Origin: Alentia gelatinosa
Taxonomy: Eukaryota; Annelida; Polychaeta; Phyllodocida; Polynoidae
Assembly (NCBI GenBank): GCA_950022655.1
Contig: OX465583.1
Location: 38,713,894-38,777,893, forward strand
Reading direction: 5' to 3'
Length of the DNA: 64,000 nucleotides
The notes under the pieces were generated by a model. It saw only the letters and a program-made list of their open reading frames with translations. It did not search any database and was not told where the DNA came from. Below, one piece after another: positions 21,904 through 36,900 of the stretch (positions within the stretch are counted from its first letter, which is position 1; the number at the start of each line of letters is the position of its first letter). The position numbers were made by a program, and so were the translations under genes.

Positions 21904-24900
21904 CTGGGAAAACAGACCAAGCTTTATCAATCTGGATGGGCGTAGGTGGGCTGATGGGAATAAAATAAGAGTTAGCAAAGTTAAATTTTTTTTCTTTCTA
22001 AATTTCTATTTTTTCGTTTGTGTTAGACAATGAGATGAAAGTGTCATACTCAGATACTTGAACTTTGGAGCTCTCTGCTTCTTAATACTTATACCTAACC
22101 CAAGTTAAAACAGAATGAGGTAATTTCCCTGACATAACTAAATTTCATATTGTTGTGTGATTACAAACAGCATACCCTCTATCACATATATATATAGACA
22201 AGAATTTTAAGTCATTCCTCCTCCAGAGGCACAAGTACGTTCAAACTTACCTTCATAATCATCAAACCCATCGAGAGGGTAATATAATAGTTCAATTTAG
22301 TGCTAATTCATTAAAGCGCAGGTCCAATTCAAATAATGCTTACAAGATAATTCCCACTTTCTACCATGAATTGACACATCATATGGCTTTTAATAGTTTG
22401 CCGAATTAAAACAAGTATCACCAAGAAGGTTTGACAAAATTTTGTGATTTACATCTAGAATATGGTGCCGCTTTCTCTTATCCAAAAAATCTTTTTCACT
22501 TTATACTGCTTTCAAAGTCAAATCTGAGGGAATATCAAGAATCAAAAGCACCAACAGTTACCGAATGTAATTTCCCCGCTTTTCTTGTCTGGTAAGATTC
22601 AGTGGGTATTTTTCCGGTTTTGATAAAGAACTCAGACTCTTCAGGATGGGTGAGTTGTACTTACAGACGTTCTGGACACTTATAAGGTTGCTGCATGATA
22701 CCGCCGTCTATGACATACTTTAGAACTTGCTCATTGGCGAGCCCCTGGTAGGGCTGGAAGGCCAGTGTGGCCATCTCCCACAGCACCACGCCGAAAGACC
22801 TGCAGCCAAAACAAACACGTGTAGAAACATAACGAATAATTACTGCAGTTAGCAGTAAATCAAACCTTTAAGAAATATCGGTATCTAAGTGTTTTCGTGG
22901 TGAGACATGATATTACTGTTGCTGATTTTTTCCGTGCGATATGGGATTCCTCCCTTCAACTTTCTGCGAGTTTATCCGGGTGGCGTCATTTTCTCTAGGA
23001 AAAAAAATTGGTCCACGGTCAAGTTCTGAAAAATCTAGGCGAAATTTCGCGCCAAGATCGCTGGAATCCGCATTCAAATCGGTCACTTACTCGCTAGTCG
23101 CGTAGCAGGCCTGTCAACAACAGAGACATGATATTACTGTATTACTGGAAATCAGGAATGCCAGTTGGGGTAAAAAAAAAAAAGTGGAAATATTTTTCAT
23201 GTGGATTTTACTGACTCAGAGCACGAGAAAACATGGAAAACACATCGGTGTTGGCCAAGATATGGGACTGGAAGTCTGTAGGAATGTCGAAACTATTGTT
23301 TTACTGGCGTGAATATGGGTTGATAATTATTTTCTTTGTTTTACATAAGAACAGATAATTTCATAAACTGGAAATGAAAACAAGGATTTTCACGGAAAAG
23401 TGGAAAACTGACATCCCTGGCAAATGAAACCATTAATAAAAAACGGCATGACAGTGCTTATTTCAGATGTTTTTCTATTGAAAAAAGGTTTCCCTTACAT
23501 AAATCGCAGCTTCTCCCTCAACCTGTACAACTGGTCTATGACCTTACATGGACATATACTATCCTTGTTTTCTGTAATGATTTTATGGATAACATGTAAA
23601 CAAGTTCTATATTCAACCTGACTATATACACATGTAACCGTACTTCCAACCGAAATAAAGTTACTTTAAAAAAATTAAAAAATAAAAAGAGAGAAAAAAA
23701 ACGGCATTGCGAAGCCGAACCGAGGACCCTCTGCCATCCTACTGCATGTAGAGTGACTAGCTGTAGAGATGATTCAGTGGAGAACCGGCCCTGTGGATAT
23801 CTCTGTCAAAGTGGGAATATGTTCACGGCTGGGTTCTCAACATCGACAGGTTGCTAGACCTGGTAGCTTTGAGTCTCATTAATCCAGTATAGAAGATGAA
23901 TACAATGTACAATAACGGATGATCAAAGTCATCGAAATCCGTGGTATGATAACCTGTCTTCAAGTTCTCTTCAGATTGGCGTAAAGTGTACGGATACTGA
24001 GAATTCCATAAACCGGAACTACTACAGCCGACTTGTGCTAAATGTCAGGACCTCCTCAGAGTTGGGTTTCTGAGAGCACTGAACTACAATGTCTCCACAC
24101 ACAAAAAAAGTTGCCACTGGACCTGACACAAGCTAGGTGAACACTCGCCTAAAACATTGCCCTAACTGCTGATACAAGAAGCATGTCCGCTTGGGATAGT
24201 TGAAAAAAAAACCGGATCGAAACGTAAAGGGATTCACTTTGAAGTCTAACCCAATGCCCAGTGAGGTGGTTCTAACTTCACAATTTCACTGTCCTCTGAA
24301 ATGATTGACACACGGACACTGATAAAACAGCCATCAGGGCGGTGCAGTGAGGAACTCACCAAACGTCCGAGCGACTCGTGAAGATGCCGTCCTTAAGCGA
24401 CTCGGGCGCCATCCAGCGGACAGGCAGGAGGCCTTTACCGCCTTTACGGTAATAGTCGGTGTCGTAGATATTACGAGTCATACCGAAATCTGCAACGAGA
24501 CACGTGAGTATATACTATTATAACCCAAACATGACGTACTCTAAGAGGTATGTACACTTATAGACTGAGTTCCATTTCGAATTTTTTTTTTTTTATCAAT
24601 GAGTAATTCCGATTTTCAATATGAAAATCTGACGGTTCAAGGGTCAGAATATGCATAAAATGAGAGTATCTTACGATCAAGTCAGTTCCCAAAGTAAAGT
24701 TTAAATAGGACAAAGAGCAGCAGTCTTTTATTTCCACGAACATATATACATACATCTCTTTTCAAAACTTATTTGATGGCAGCAAATGGAAATTACTAAT
24801 TTGACAAAGCAAGAGGTCAGAGGATTTATCTTTATATATCAAAACTAACAAAGAATTTTTATATAGATTATGAAGAAAGGTGCATATGGACATCTTACCT

Positions 24901-27900
24901 CCAACTTTGACTATACTTCCTTCAGACACCATGCAGTTTCTGGCGGCCAAGTCTCTGTGTACAAACTTCATGGCTGAGAGGTAGGCCATCCCGTCGGCAA
25001 TCTCTCCAGCCATCTGCAGGATCTGTTTCAACGTGGGCGGCTTCCTGCCGTTGTTATCCTGCAAAAGATTTTGTCGTAAAACATATTCATCATCAGATAT
25101 AGCAAAAAGGACAACTTATTAAACGACTTTGAACGACACCGTATATTCAAGACTTTAATTTGATATATAGTGATTCGTTGTAAAATATCATCAAAATTAC
25201 AATTGGTGGGTTTGTGATTGTACCCTGCTCAACGTCTGACCATTAAAATTCTAAATCTGATAACATACGGTGTTTATTATTTACATGACAATACTGAGCT
25301 GCTATGCAAATACTGAGCATATTTATATTCTAGGGCGATATCGTTCACATGAATCCAGCACCAGTGGTGTATAAGAGGGACACCACATACCTTCATCGAA
25401 AACTTACATTACAAAATATATTCAAAGACAAGGCCAGCGATGTAGAATCCCTCTACCATATCAATTTCCTCAATCATTTCATTTTGTAACATCAGCGCGA
25501 CCTCCTGAAATACAGGTTAATCTTTGTGATCGTAATAATCAGTAACTCCCTAAACTGGTGCAGCCAGGAATAACTTAGTAGCTTACTTCCACAGTGGGTC
25601 GATGCATCCGTAGGAAGTTCTTGAGGTCGCCGGCGGCCATCAACTCCATAATGACCATGGTGGGCTGTCCCTTAGAGACCACGCCCAGCAGTCTCACCAC
25701 GTGGCCGCAGTTAAACGCCCTATGTGAAGAGAGAAGATATGCCAATCAAAAACAGACAATGGGGCTATACTCTCTAGAACTGAAGGGATGCGTTTGGCTA
25801 TTGAATATATCAAACACATAACTGATTGAAGGTTGTTGTTTATCAAGATAATATAGTTTCATTCTCCAAGTATCCAAATATGATGAATTAATTAATAGAT
25901 TGATACATTGCCTGGACATGCGCTGCCCTATGAATTTACCTAAATCTAATTTCTATTAAATAACATATATTATCGTAGAGTGTGCTTTGGTGAGCATCTA
26001 CAACACATTCAACTCAGATGACATCGAGTTTCCAGCCAGGAATTCCTCGGGGCATTATCTAATTCTTTATATTACATACACGGAGGCACCAACCAGCATT
26101 GCAGGGTAAGTAAACAACAAACTGTGTGTTTGGGAGAGTGAAGAAGACTCACTTCATGACAGAAGCTTCCTGTAAGAACTCTATTCGGTCTCGAATGGTG
26201 GCGTTATCGTTAACTGTCTTCACGGCCACTCTTGTAACGGCTTCATTTTCGATGAGCTCTTTGGCGATGCCCTCATGTACCATCCCGAAAGATCCTTGTC
26301 CAAGCTCACGGATCAACCGTACCTTTTCCCGAGGAACTTCCCAATCGTCCGGAATGTACACTGCAAATATAATACGTGGGTTAATTGTCATTATCTAGTT
26401 ACATTGTGAAAGTATGATGATAAACTGTAAAAAAAAATCTGAATGTCATTAAATACAGGTATCTGTATTAACAATACCCTAAGAGATAGAACTGGCATTT
26501 CAGGGTATTTGCAGGAATACATATTTATACATTTTCTTAATGTTAACAACATTATTTTGGAGTAGCTATAGAGCTGTTCATTAAGCATACACTGTTCACT
26601 CTTTTTGTTTGTGTGTTTGTTTGTTTGTTTGTTTGTTTGTTTGTTTGTTTGTGGTCTAACGCCGCAGGGGACCCTGAGGGTTTATAGGGTTCAGCAAAGA
26701 TTTAAGTTATTTTCCTTTACCCTATGATAATCTAGCAAAGTTCAGTAGGATATGCTGAACAGATAATGGCATATTGCATGCTTGGCATAATGGGAGATTT
26801 TTGCCTTTCAGGGGATATTCATGTGTGAGTCTGGAGTGACTTATTCTTAGTTGGGTCACCTTAACTTGTTCACTACGACTTAGAACCCCGGTTTCTCTCC
26901 CATTCACTGCAACCATTCGTTCAGCACACACTGTGACTACTCGTTGAGCAAACGCTATGACTGCTTGTTAAGCATACGCTGTGACTGCTTATTGAGCATA
27001 CACTGTGACTGCTTATTGAGCATACGCTGTGACTGCTCGTTGAGCATACACTGTGACTTGGTTTGTTTGGGTAGTTTAACGTCCAATTTGCTCAATTAAG
27101 ACTTCCACACTGTGACTGCTCGTTGAGCATACACTGTGACTGCTCATTGAACATACACTGTGACTCTTCTTTGAACATACACTGTGACTCTTCTTTGAAC
27201 ATACACTGTGACTCTTCTTTGAACATACACTGTGACTGCTCGTTGAGCATACACTGTGACTGCTCATTGAACATACACTGTGACTGCTCATTGAACATAC
27301 ACTGTGACTCTTCGTTGAGCATACACTGTGACTGTCCGGGCACACATTGTTAGGTACTACTTGAGGAGGAGCAGCTCACCGTCGTCAGGACTCATATAGT
27401 GTGGGTTGACGGAGGCGTAGAGCACGCCCGCCGGCAGGTCCTGCGCCATCCGCTTCTTGTAGATGATGTACATGGAGCCGAAGACAACCATCAGGAAGAC
27501 GACGACAACAATGACCGGGATGATGATGACCAGCATGTCGCTGTAGGACGTCTCTTCATCTGTAAGTGTCAATAATATCTAATTTAGATATCTCCTTTTA
27601 CATTTAAATAAATAAAAACATATAGTTCTTCTCGGTGGGTATGGGGGAAATGTTTTGCTATATGCCATGACATAACTAGGTGATAAAGCTTAGTGTTATT
27701 GGCTTCCCCCCCTATATTTTCTTCTGATATATGTAAAGACGTAACTCTTAAGTCTAGAGCAAAAATTTTGTTGTTGTGTTAATTTCAGCAAGTCAGCACC
27801 TCAATAGCCTTTCTACAGACAAGTGTATCTAGTATTTACATCTAATCTCGACTTCATAGGTATTTAAAGTATGTACAATCATATACATGGTAGTGATAAA

Positions 27901-30900
27901 AAAAGGATGAAGTCCGATTCCGATATTCAACATGCCAAAAGCCAGCAATCATAAAGTTATGCAAATCCACTGTTTCTAAAAAGAATTCCAGTATGGTTCA
28001 AAAACCTTTTTTTTTTATTCGCTTCCGTCTGAAAGGTTTCAGTCATGTCTTGTGAAATAGTTTATAAATCTTAAAGCTTGACCATCCGAAGAGGTATCCG
28101 TTTAAACCGAAAAGCAAACACATGTAGTTTTCCTTCTCTATAATTCTATACAATACATGGATAAATTCAGCCAAATCAATGATGAGTCCTGACTTACATA
28201 GCTCGGCGAGGAAGAAGTAGCAATGTGGGGTCCAGGTGCCGTTGCCCGCCAGGGAAGTAGCACGGATGCGGAAGGAGTAGTTGCCGGGCGGCAGGCGTGC
28301 GGTGGTGCCCATAATGTAGCCATTGTGTTTGCGGTAGTCGAGGTGGGGGATACACAACACGTCTAGTTTATACTGAAAGCACAGATCAAAACACTATTTT
28401 TGCTGGTGTCTTAACAATAGAAGAAAACTTTGCCTAATGTAAGGCGAGAGATAGGACCTAGAACACATGTATTTTGTCAATGTTTGCCAATTGTTACATT
28501 CCCCAAGGTCTAGATTTATGTTCATTTCCGACATCGTGTCTCTTCCGGTACGTACACTGTAAAGGATATAACAATTGCAAAGAGTGTGAAAGATTATATT
28601 TGCATACTTGGACAAGATAGGCTAAACTCCCTAACTGGCGTGTTCTCTGTTGGAAATATGATGAGCTTATAGCCAATTAAAATGTGCAAGTTTAATCAAT
28701 GTAACACCACTTGTCCTGGAGGTGGCCCCCCACATTGATATTTATTACGACACGGTCACTGATGTGATGAAAACGATGACCAAGAAGAAAAGAAAGTGGG
28801 AGGGGTGGGGGTGGTGGAAGAATGGGCGGACAAAGGGACGATGGGGTGCAGAGACGGTCAGTTTGGAGAGCGTAGGGAGGCAGTGGTCCAGGGGGGTGTT
28901 TTTCAGTTGAGACGATCTCAACTTGAGATCCACTAAGATCGATCAAAGATCCTGAGACCGAATTTGAGATCAATGGCGGCAAGTGTTTTTCAGATGTTGT
29001 CTCAAGTCCAACCAGGGGATCTCAGCTGAAACGATCTCAACTTGAGATCCCTAGCCCTCTGTATAGAGTGATCTAAAGTTGAGACCGATCTCAAGTTGAG
29101 ACCGACTTTAAGCGATACAGTAGATTCAGGACAAACTAGCTCAGTGGTGCAGTGCCTCCATTTTTATGTTGCTTATCAATTGTGTCTCATGGTCATAATA
29201 GCTGTTGAGATCCTTTCACTTGAGATCCCCTAAGATCATCTCAACTGAAAAACACTTAAGCCCTCAAACGGTCTCAACTTAAGATCGTCTCAACTGAAAA
29301 ACACCCCCCAGGTATCTTTTTTCAGGTTTACAATGTCATAACATCGAACTGGTTAAATCATTATGAGGGACAGACGTAGAGTCTAAAGGAGAAAAGGGAC
29401 CGAGGGAAGCGGAGAGGTAGAGCAAAGCGGGGATAGTGGGATGGACGGTAGGTTCTCCTACTTACATTTTCCTGGCTAACTTTGCCGTACTCTATCTCGT
29501 AGGTGACAATTAAACCGTTGGGGTCGGGCGGGTCCATCCAGCGCAGTCGTACGCGGCCGTCTGGCTCCACGACGGCAGAGACATTTTGTGGGTTGATATT
29601 ATCTGCCGAGCCTGTATCCACAAAAAGCACCGGTAAATTAATTAATATTTACAAGCCGAAATATTGTCGGAACGTTTAATTCAGTGCAATCAATATATCA
29701 ATCTGAACTGGAATTTTAGTGAGAAATATAATCCATAAATTATAGATGCTCAATATAAACATCTTCTTAGGCCTTGCGCTAGTTGTCATATACAGTAACA
29801 CTGCCAATTATTGTCAATTATTGAGTATTGTTTAACAGGACAACTGATTGATCAAGAATTCCAAATTTATAGACCAAATTGAAAATAATAATTTTGAGTG
29901 GATCATTTTGGGTGGAGGGTAATCTAATTACGCATAACCTAAAATATAATTACGTATAACCTAAGATTAGGCCTCCCAGTGCCCCACTTACTCAATATAG
30001 GTTTTTAAATAGGTTTTGAAAATCAAAATATAGGTTTTTACAGGTTTTTCAAGGTCTAGAACATAGACTTTTATAGGTTTTTAGGGTTAACATAATCAGC
30101 ATAATGAGAGTCAATATATAGTGAATGGCTTATTTTCAGTTATTAATTTCTAAAAAAATGTATCTGGTACTAAATTGCAGGACATCCGGATGTCTATCTC
30201 ATCAGGTTACACCCAGCAAGCATGTATACACATGTTGAGTTTCCAACAGGCAAGCCAACCTGACAAGAAGTCATACCAACTGTATTTCTTGTCATCTAAC
30301 GATCTAACTTTGTGTCAATTTAACTTCTAAGATTTCCTGTACAAGTCAATCTGCATGGCATTGAAAATATAGGTTTTTATAGGTTATATAGGTTCCTTTA
30401 AAAAAATAAAGGCTCATGAATCAAAATATAGGTTTTTATAGGTTTTAAAGGTTTCACTGGGAGACCTGTAAGATACTTAAAATTAATGTAACAGATTGAT
30501 ATGGAAACTGCATGAATTTGTACCCCAAAAGCCAAAGAGGAAGACCACCTCTGTAGATGATTTAGGTGCGATAACTAATATTGAAAAAATGGTGAGGCTT
30601 ACGTAGCGGCAGAGTGCGGCCCGTAGTGATGGCGCGGTTACTGCACTGTTTCTCTGTCTTGTCGTGGGCCTGGGGATCGTGGCATGCAATCACCTGCAGC
30701 ATAAAATTTAAATATAGAACCAACTCTCTCATGAACAGTCACATAACCAGGATCTATGGGGAAATTTTCAGAAAACCAGAGATATCAATGAAGGGCACAA
30801 CTATCATTCGTAAACTCTTGTATGATTTGTGGTCATTTTCGTATATTAGTTGTAACTATAAATTTGGAGAAGTATACAGGAAAATCAGAATCTCTCGAGG

Positions 30901-30920
30901 AATTCAGGTTGATGTTTCTC

Positions 30921-30959
<39 letters not shown>

Positions 30960-33900
30960 GGAAAAATATTATATACAAAAGATAAGACTATTAAGTAGGC
31001 CGTACCTCTATGCTGTACTCCTGGAAGTGTTTGAGATTGGGCAGAATCATCTCCGTCTTGCCATACACCACGGCGGCCACGTAGGGGACATGCTCCTCGT
31101 CCTGCCCGGCGCTATCGTTCACCATTGACATGTTGGACAGGCTGCTGATGTTGAGTCCCTCCGGCCAGTAGGACTCGTTCAGCCCGAGGTTCTGCATCAG
31201 TTTCTGCACCTTGGAACCGCTGAGCGCGCGCCGCCGGCGCCGTGCCACCCGCATCTCAGAGCCGCCGGCGCCGTCTCCGTCCTTATTGTCCGCACCCCCG
31301 TTCCTAACACAATAAAGCCGGACAGGGACACACATTATAGGGTACAGAGTGAATGTTAGTTTCGAGTTCAAGTGCCACCCGTGAAGATTACGCCACTGTA
31401 CAGATGTTATAATCCATTAATAAACGTAAAAAAAGAAAACAAAATTGATAAACATCCTATCATCTGGTCTTTTAATTGGCGTTAGGGCAAGATAACGAAG
31501 ACAATGAATAGCTATATGCCGTATAACGAAGCCGAGAAATAGCTATATGCCGTATAAAGTATTCCCATATCTAAGGACGAAAGGTATGATTTAAAACATC
31601 ATAAATAAAATTAAAAAAGGACAAATTATGACAGTGTTGGGACCCACTCGCTGGTTGTCGTCATAGGTTAGTGTGTGTATACAGTATCAGTATTATACAA
31701 TAGACAATGTAAACATAACGATGGGTGTATAACCAGGTAATAGATGTAAGTTCTTGACTCACTTGGGCGGTCGTTTAACGTAGACTGTATCCTGGAGAAA
31801 GTTCTGGAACTCGATCTCCATTCGCCGCTCTTCTTCCTCCTGTTTCTTCTCTTCCTCCGTCTTAGGACACTTGCAGCACTTGTCAAGCATCGTCTGGTTA
31901 TTTTTCTCTTCCTTCTTTAGTTCCACCTCACTCTTCCGCGTCTTCCATCCGAGATGTAGCTCTGTAAACGAACACAGTTTATAGACATCGACAACGGCAC
32001 CTGTTAGATTTCATGCAAATTATTCGAGGTTTCTCAGATTCTGTCCTTATAAAATTATGGAATTTGCTGCCTTAGAGAGAAAGATGAAAATGCAATACAC
32101 ATCAGTGTCAGCAACGCCATGGGATTGAGGGTTTTGAGGAAGTTCAGCCTACTGTTTGATCTGAGGGAGGGAGGCATTATATTGTTTTACACAAGAAAAA
32201 TCAATGTCATATACTATAAGTGAAAAGATAAATCTCAATGAGAACCTGGAAAGCAGCCATTTCTGGTTTTACGTGTTTGAATTATACTACAGTAGAACTC
32301 CGGAAGAGGAGCACCCCAGTAAGCAGACTATCAAGATAAGTGGGGCACCTTTGCTGGAAAGGTAATTCTCTATTTCCTGTTTATTTTACCACGATAAGCA
32401 GACCATATGTACGATACTTGAAATTCTATACAGGCAATCGAAAACTTAAGCAAACCTTTGTTTAAACCTGTGATTCTTTGTTTGTTTAACATCCCAAGGG
32501 TATATAGGCTATATCTCAAGGTTCACTTTCCTGACTTGTTTTATACCACAGAGGTGTTAATTGAACCTATGAGATGAATTCAGGGGGAAATCCCACTATT
32601 ACAGTTACCAAGGTGAGAGTTCTTCCCCTACCACATGGACATGGAAGGAGAAGGAATGGCCTTTGATATAGAAGAAAGTATTAGCAGTAAGTATTTGATA
32701 TAGTAGTTGAGTTTTTTGGGGACTTTTTTGGGGTAGTTTAACGTCAAATATGTTCTATTAGACTTCGCAGTTAAGTATTAACAGTAAAAATAAGTCTTTA
32801 TAAAAAGTCCAACGCTCCAGGGGATGAAGGTCAAAGTAGCCATAGTGGGACTCGAATCCACATTCTTGTAATTAATCTAGCTAACCACCCCTTCCCCCAC
32901 CACACACACACACCAGCGCTTGGGAGGGATGATGTCAGTTTGGGAAGTCAACCCCTGTGCCTCCTTATCCCAGTTTAAAATCAGTGAATCACATGTGCTG
33001 GGAATAACACTACATATAATAATGATATCGCAAAATGCCTGGAGATGCGAAAGTATGTACGTGTATATTATCAATAGAAAAGTACTCACTGTCCTTGCAG
33101 TAGTTACGCTTATCCAGCTTATCACGGTTCAACGGCTGTGGCTGCCAGTACACTTGGTAATGCGTGACGTTACCGTTAGGTTTGTTGGGGGGCAACCACG
33201 TGACCTTCAGTTCCTTCGGCGAGATGGGCTTGACCTTGACATCGCGGGGATGGGTGGGTGCTGAAAAAAAAGTCAAACCGTAATTTATGCGTAAATGAAC
33301 GTCAAATATCTTTGTTTTATTTTCCATCTTTTTTGTTTGTGTCCAAAAACAGTATGTCTTTGTTTTATTCTTTTATTGTTAACTAACGAGAGCTAGGTTA
33401 AATCAGGAGGGTAGTATCTATCATGTGATTAGCTTTTCCGAATTTTGTCATCTTCTATGGGTCTACTTAGCGGAAAGATTAAGAGGTACATACCACAAAG
33501 ATACATTCTATGAAACGCTTTGAACTCCAGGTTTCTCCCACAGTAAAACATATCTTCCTTTATACTTCATTCATAGGAGAAAATATGGTAATAAAATTTT
33601 GGGTGTAGGGTTTTAATGCCATCTTAATAATTCCATTTTGCATTGTTATTAGACCTACAATGCCTAAAGTTATTATTTATTATTTCGGTCACAAAACTGA
33701 AAAACTGAATATGTGAAGTAACCATAACACTGGGCCCCAGGCTTGTAATACAGACATGGCACTGGGTCTATATTACGGAGTAGGAGACTTACTGGTGGGT
33801 AAGGTGGTGAAGTAGATGATGGGTGACACTCCGCCCTCACTGCTCTTTGACAGGGTGTACGTCTCTATATACATGGCATACTGTGTCCACGGCTTCAGGT

Positions 33901-36900
33901 CGTACACCAACTCCGCCAGGTCGTGGCCCGTCTCATGACGCACGTCGTCCGTCTGCCAACTGAGGAAAATAAAACACGCCCAATTAGAGTCGACTTATAG
34001 AGCTTCTGAGGGTGGTTTGGTTATTGAGAGACGGTGCCGGTGAAGAGGCGAAATGCACTTCTATCTGCAGTCTATGCTACCTAGACATTTAGAGGTTCTG
34101 TCAGATCCGAACAGATACATTAGAAACGAGGTCTATGCATGTGACATTACTTTAATTCTAAGCGCTGCTGCTGGAGGCAAGTCTGTGTTTTTTCCTGTTG
34201 ATAATATGAGGAAAAGTAGTTATTATGGTTGAATTTATTCTGTTAAATGTCTTTCGTTCAAGGACTACATCGCTCAGTCGAACAAAACAACCGAACGATA
34301 AATTCGGTAATAGTAATTACGTTTCCTTATCATTATATACCTAAAAATCATAAAAGAAAGGCAATTTCAATCATTTTCGAAATTATCGATTTGACTAGCG
34401 CGCCCGATCTATTTACTAGTGGTCCGTATTTATCTATATTCATCATGGGGAGCAGTGGATGTAAATGGTAAAAATTTGATTACAGGTATTTGATAATAGT
34501 TGGTCCCTAAACGTAGATATATTTGGTCCCTAGGGGCCATGCATAAAGTACGTACGCAGAATTTCTGAAATTTTGGAACCCCCCACCCCCACCCCCTATC
34601 CCAATATTGTACGCAATAGAACAAAGAGGGAGCATACGCAGATTTTCCAAAATTTCTTACACCCCCCCCCCCTCGGTGCGTACGTACTATATGGATGGTC
34701 CCTAGACGCCTTCATTATAGATTTTCCAGGATCTGTAAACTCTCATAGTGATATACTAATTACTGTATGTTCTCAATGGGTCTAACGAGTTCATTTTTCC
34801 GAATAACATGAATATTATGCAATCTCTCTTCATTGTCTACGAAAGGAAAGCCTTGCTAAAAGTCAAATACGCTCAGTACCTCTTAGACCTCGGTTTAAGA
34901 ACTAGGTGGCAGAAATACTTACTCCTCATAGCCACACGAATCTTTGGTGTTCAGCATTGTCTGGTTCTTACTGGGCCTGAAAAGGAAGAAAGATAATCAT
35001 ATCAAAACCATTATCACCCAATGCAACATAACGTATAATTACAAACATCGGGTGCCATCTAAAAATACGCGACACATTGAATTCTTCCCAATCATTTGTT
35101 TTGAAATAAAGAACAACTTCCTTGTTTCATAATTCGAACTTCATCCGTAAAATAGAAGTCAGGTTATAGATAGAAGAGAATGTGCCTGATATTTTATTCT
35201 TTACTCTGTGATCTCTCGATCCGGAGACACACATTACTTTATCCATCGGCCACATAGTAGAATTTAATGTTATTGTATGTAGTTTCAACAGACAAAAAAG
35301 CAGTTAACACACTCAATCATGAATTGTAAGCACCAATAACAGCTAAGATGAATGAAGAACACCTTGAGACTATATTGTTTTTATCACTGACTTGCTAAAT
35401 CTGCGGGAGGTTTTTTAAAAACTTTTTTTCAGATGAGAGAAGTTGTTGCTATACGTACGACTCTTTGTAGTAGATGACGTAACTGAGAAGTTGGCGGTTG
35501 TCATTCATCTCGAACGCCGTCCATTTGACAACAGCGAAGTTGACCTTGACTTGTGTGACGTTAATCTGGATCTGACTGATGTTACCTGCCGAGTCGAGAG
35601 AAAACACGTTTTAAATTCACCAAATTCATCTTCACTCTGCTTTGTCTTCAACACAATTTTCAATTTCGTGTTTATTTTTCGCTACATACATTTCAATCTA
35701 AGATATCGGCCATCCTAAAACCATTTCAGAACCTCAAAAAGTTGCAGATGCCTTGAGAACTCAGTAGTTTTTGAAAATCATTTATCATGATTCTTTTACA
35801 TAAATAAACATTCACAGAGCATAACATTCACAACTCACACACAATATGAATCCTAAAGCCACACTATCAAAACCAGAATATTAAATGGCCTATTTTTAAG
35901 ATCCTTTAGATGTATTAGCAATATCCATTTCATTAATGACGGAAATACGTACATGGCATCTGGTCACCGTTGGTGAGCGATGCAATATCTTGTCCCTCCA
36001 GCTCAAGACCAATAGAGTGAACGAATTCTTTTATCTTGTAATAACAGAGTTTGTGGTTTCGGTGGAAGAACAGTTTCCCTTGTATAAGCGTCAGGTTTGG
36101 GTGGGTCTTCAGGTCCCAAATCTCTTGCAGGTTTTGGTTGTCTAGCACGAAAAGGGAATAGCTGGAAGAGAATCGGAGCATGTGGGTGTGAGAGAATGTC
36201 CTGCGCGTTTCTGCAGGCGTCGACAAAACATGTACAATTATTCAATATCTAGATTAGCCAATTCATATTACTATTACTTGATCGACTTGACAGCATCTAT
36301 ACTGCTGCATTTTATAACAAACCGCTATTACCGGTACTGTATAAACTATAAAGTAATGAGAAGTGAAAATAAGAATTAATTGTAAATATATTAGTATTAA
36401 GGCCCATCAGGTTCGATTTAAGCTTTATGTTAAACTCAACATGGCTATAACCAATATGCGCACTTGCCATTGGCAGCGCAGCCTAGGTGCAAAAAGCCTG
36501 ATTTCGATTGGATTGACAACTGCATTTCTAATTTTAAACCGTGCACAAGCTGTTTCGACAATCTAAACAAGTATGTTCATATACACTGCACGGAGTGTAT
36601 ACAGCATACATGTATATCAAAAGCGATCATCCTTAAAAAATTATTTTTTGATTAATTATTTGTCTGGTTATATTGTCACTATAACAATGAAAGCAGGAGA
36701 GTTGTAGATTTTCTCAGATAATGTGAAGCCGGACACAGCTTATGCATAATTTCCGTTGAACAATACACCAACAACTGATAAGAGCAAAGCGTAACAACGG
36801 TACAGGGTCCGCTCTGATAGATCTTTCTCTCCAACACGTAAATGAACATGAACTGGGAAAAAGAGAACATTCTTGTCTTTTTTTCACATAAAGTAGTCAG

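Noticed and set aside
23700..23780. Second tRNA-like head (ggttcggcttc on the minus strand)
   Set aside because: Only a B-box resemblance; no A box or cloverleaf could be drawn.
24762..24898. Extension of the catalytic-loop exon into the downstream intron
   Set aside because: Reading through gives no kinase sequence, while splicing at 24899 restores KVGDFGMTR exactly.
27076..27353. Possible CRISPR-like array or repeat protein
   Set aside because: Units are head-to-tail 24-bp repeats without unique spacers, in a eukaryotic intron; a minisatellite.
32845..32910. tRNA gene on the minus strand
   Set aside because: A and B box-like motifs exist but no acceptor stem or anticodon arm forms; better explained as a tRNA-derived SINE head.
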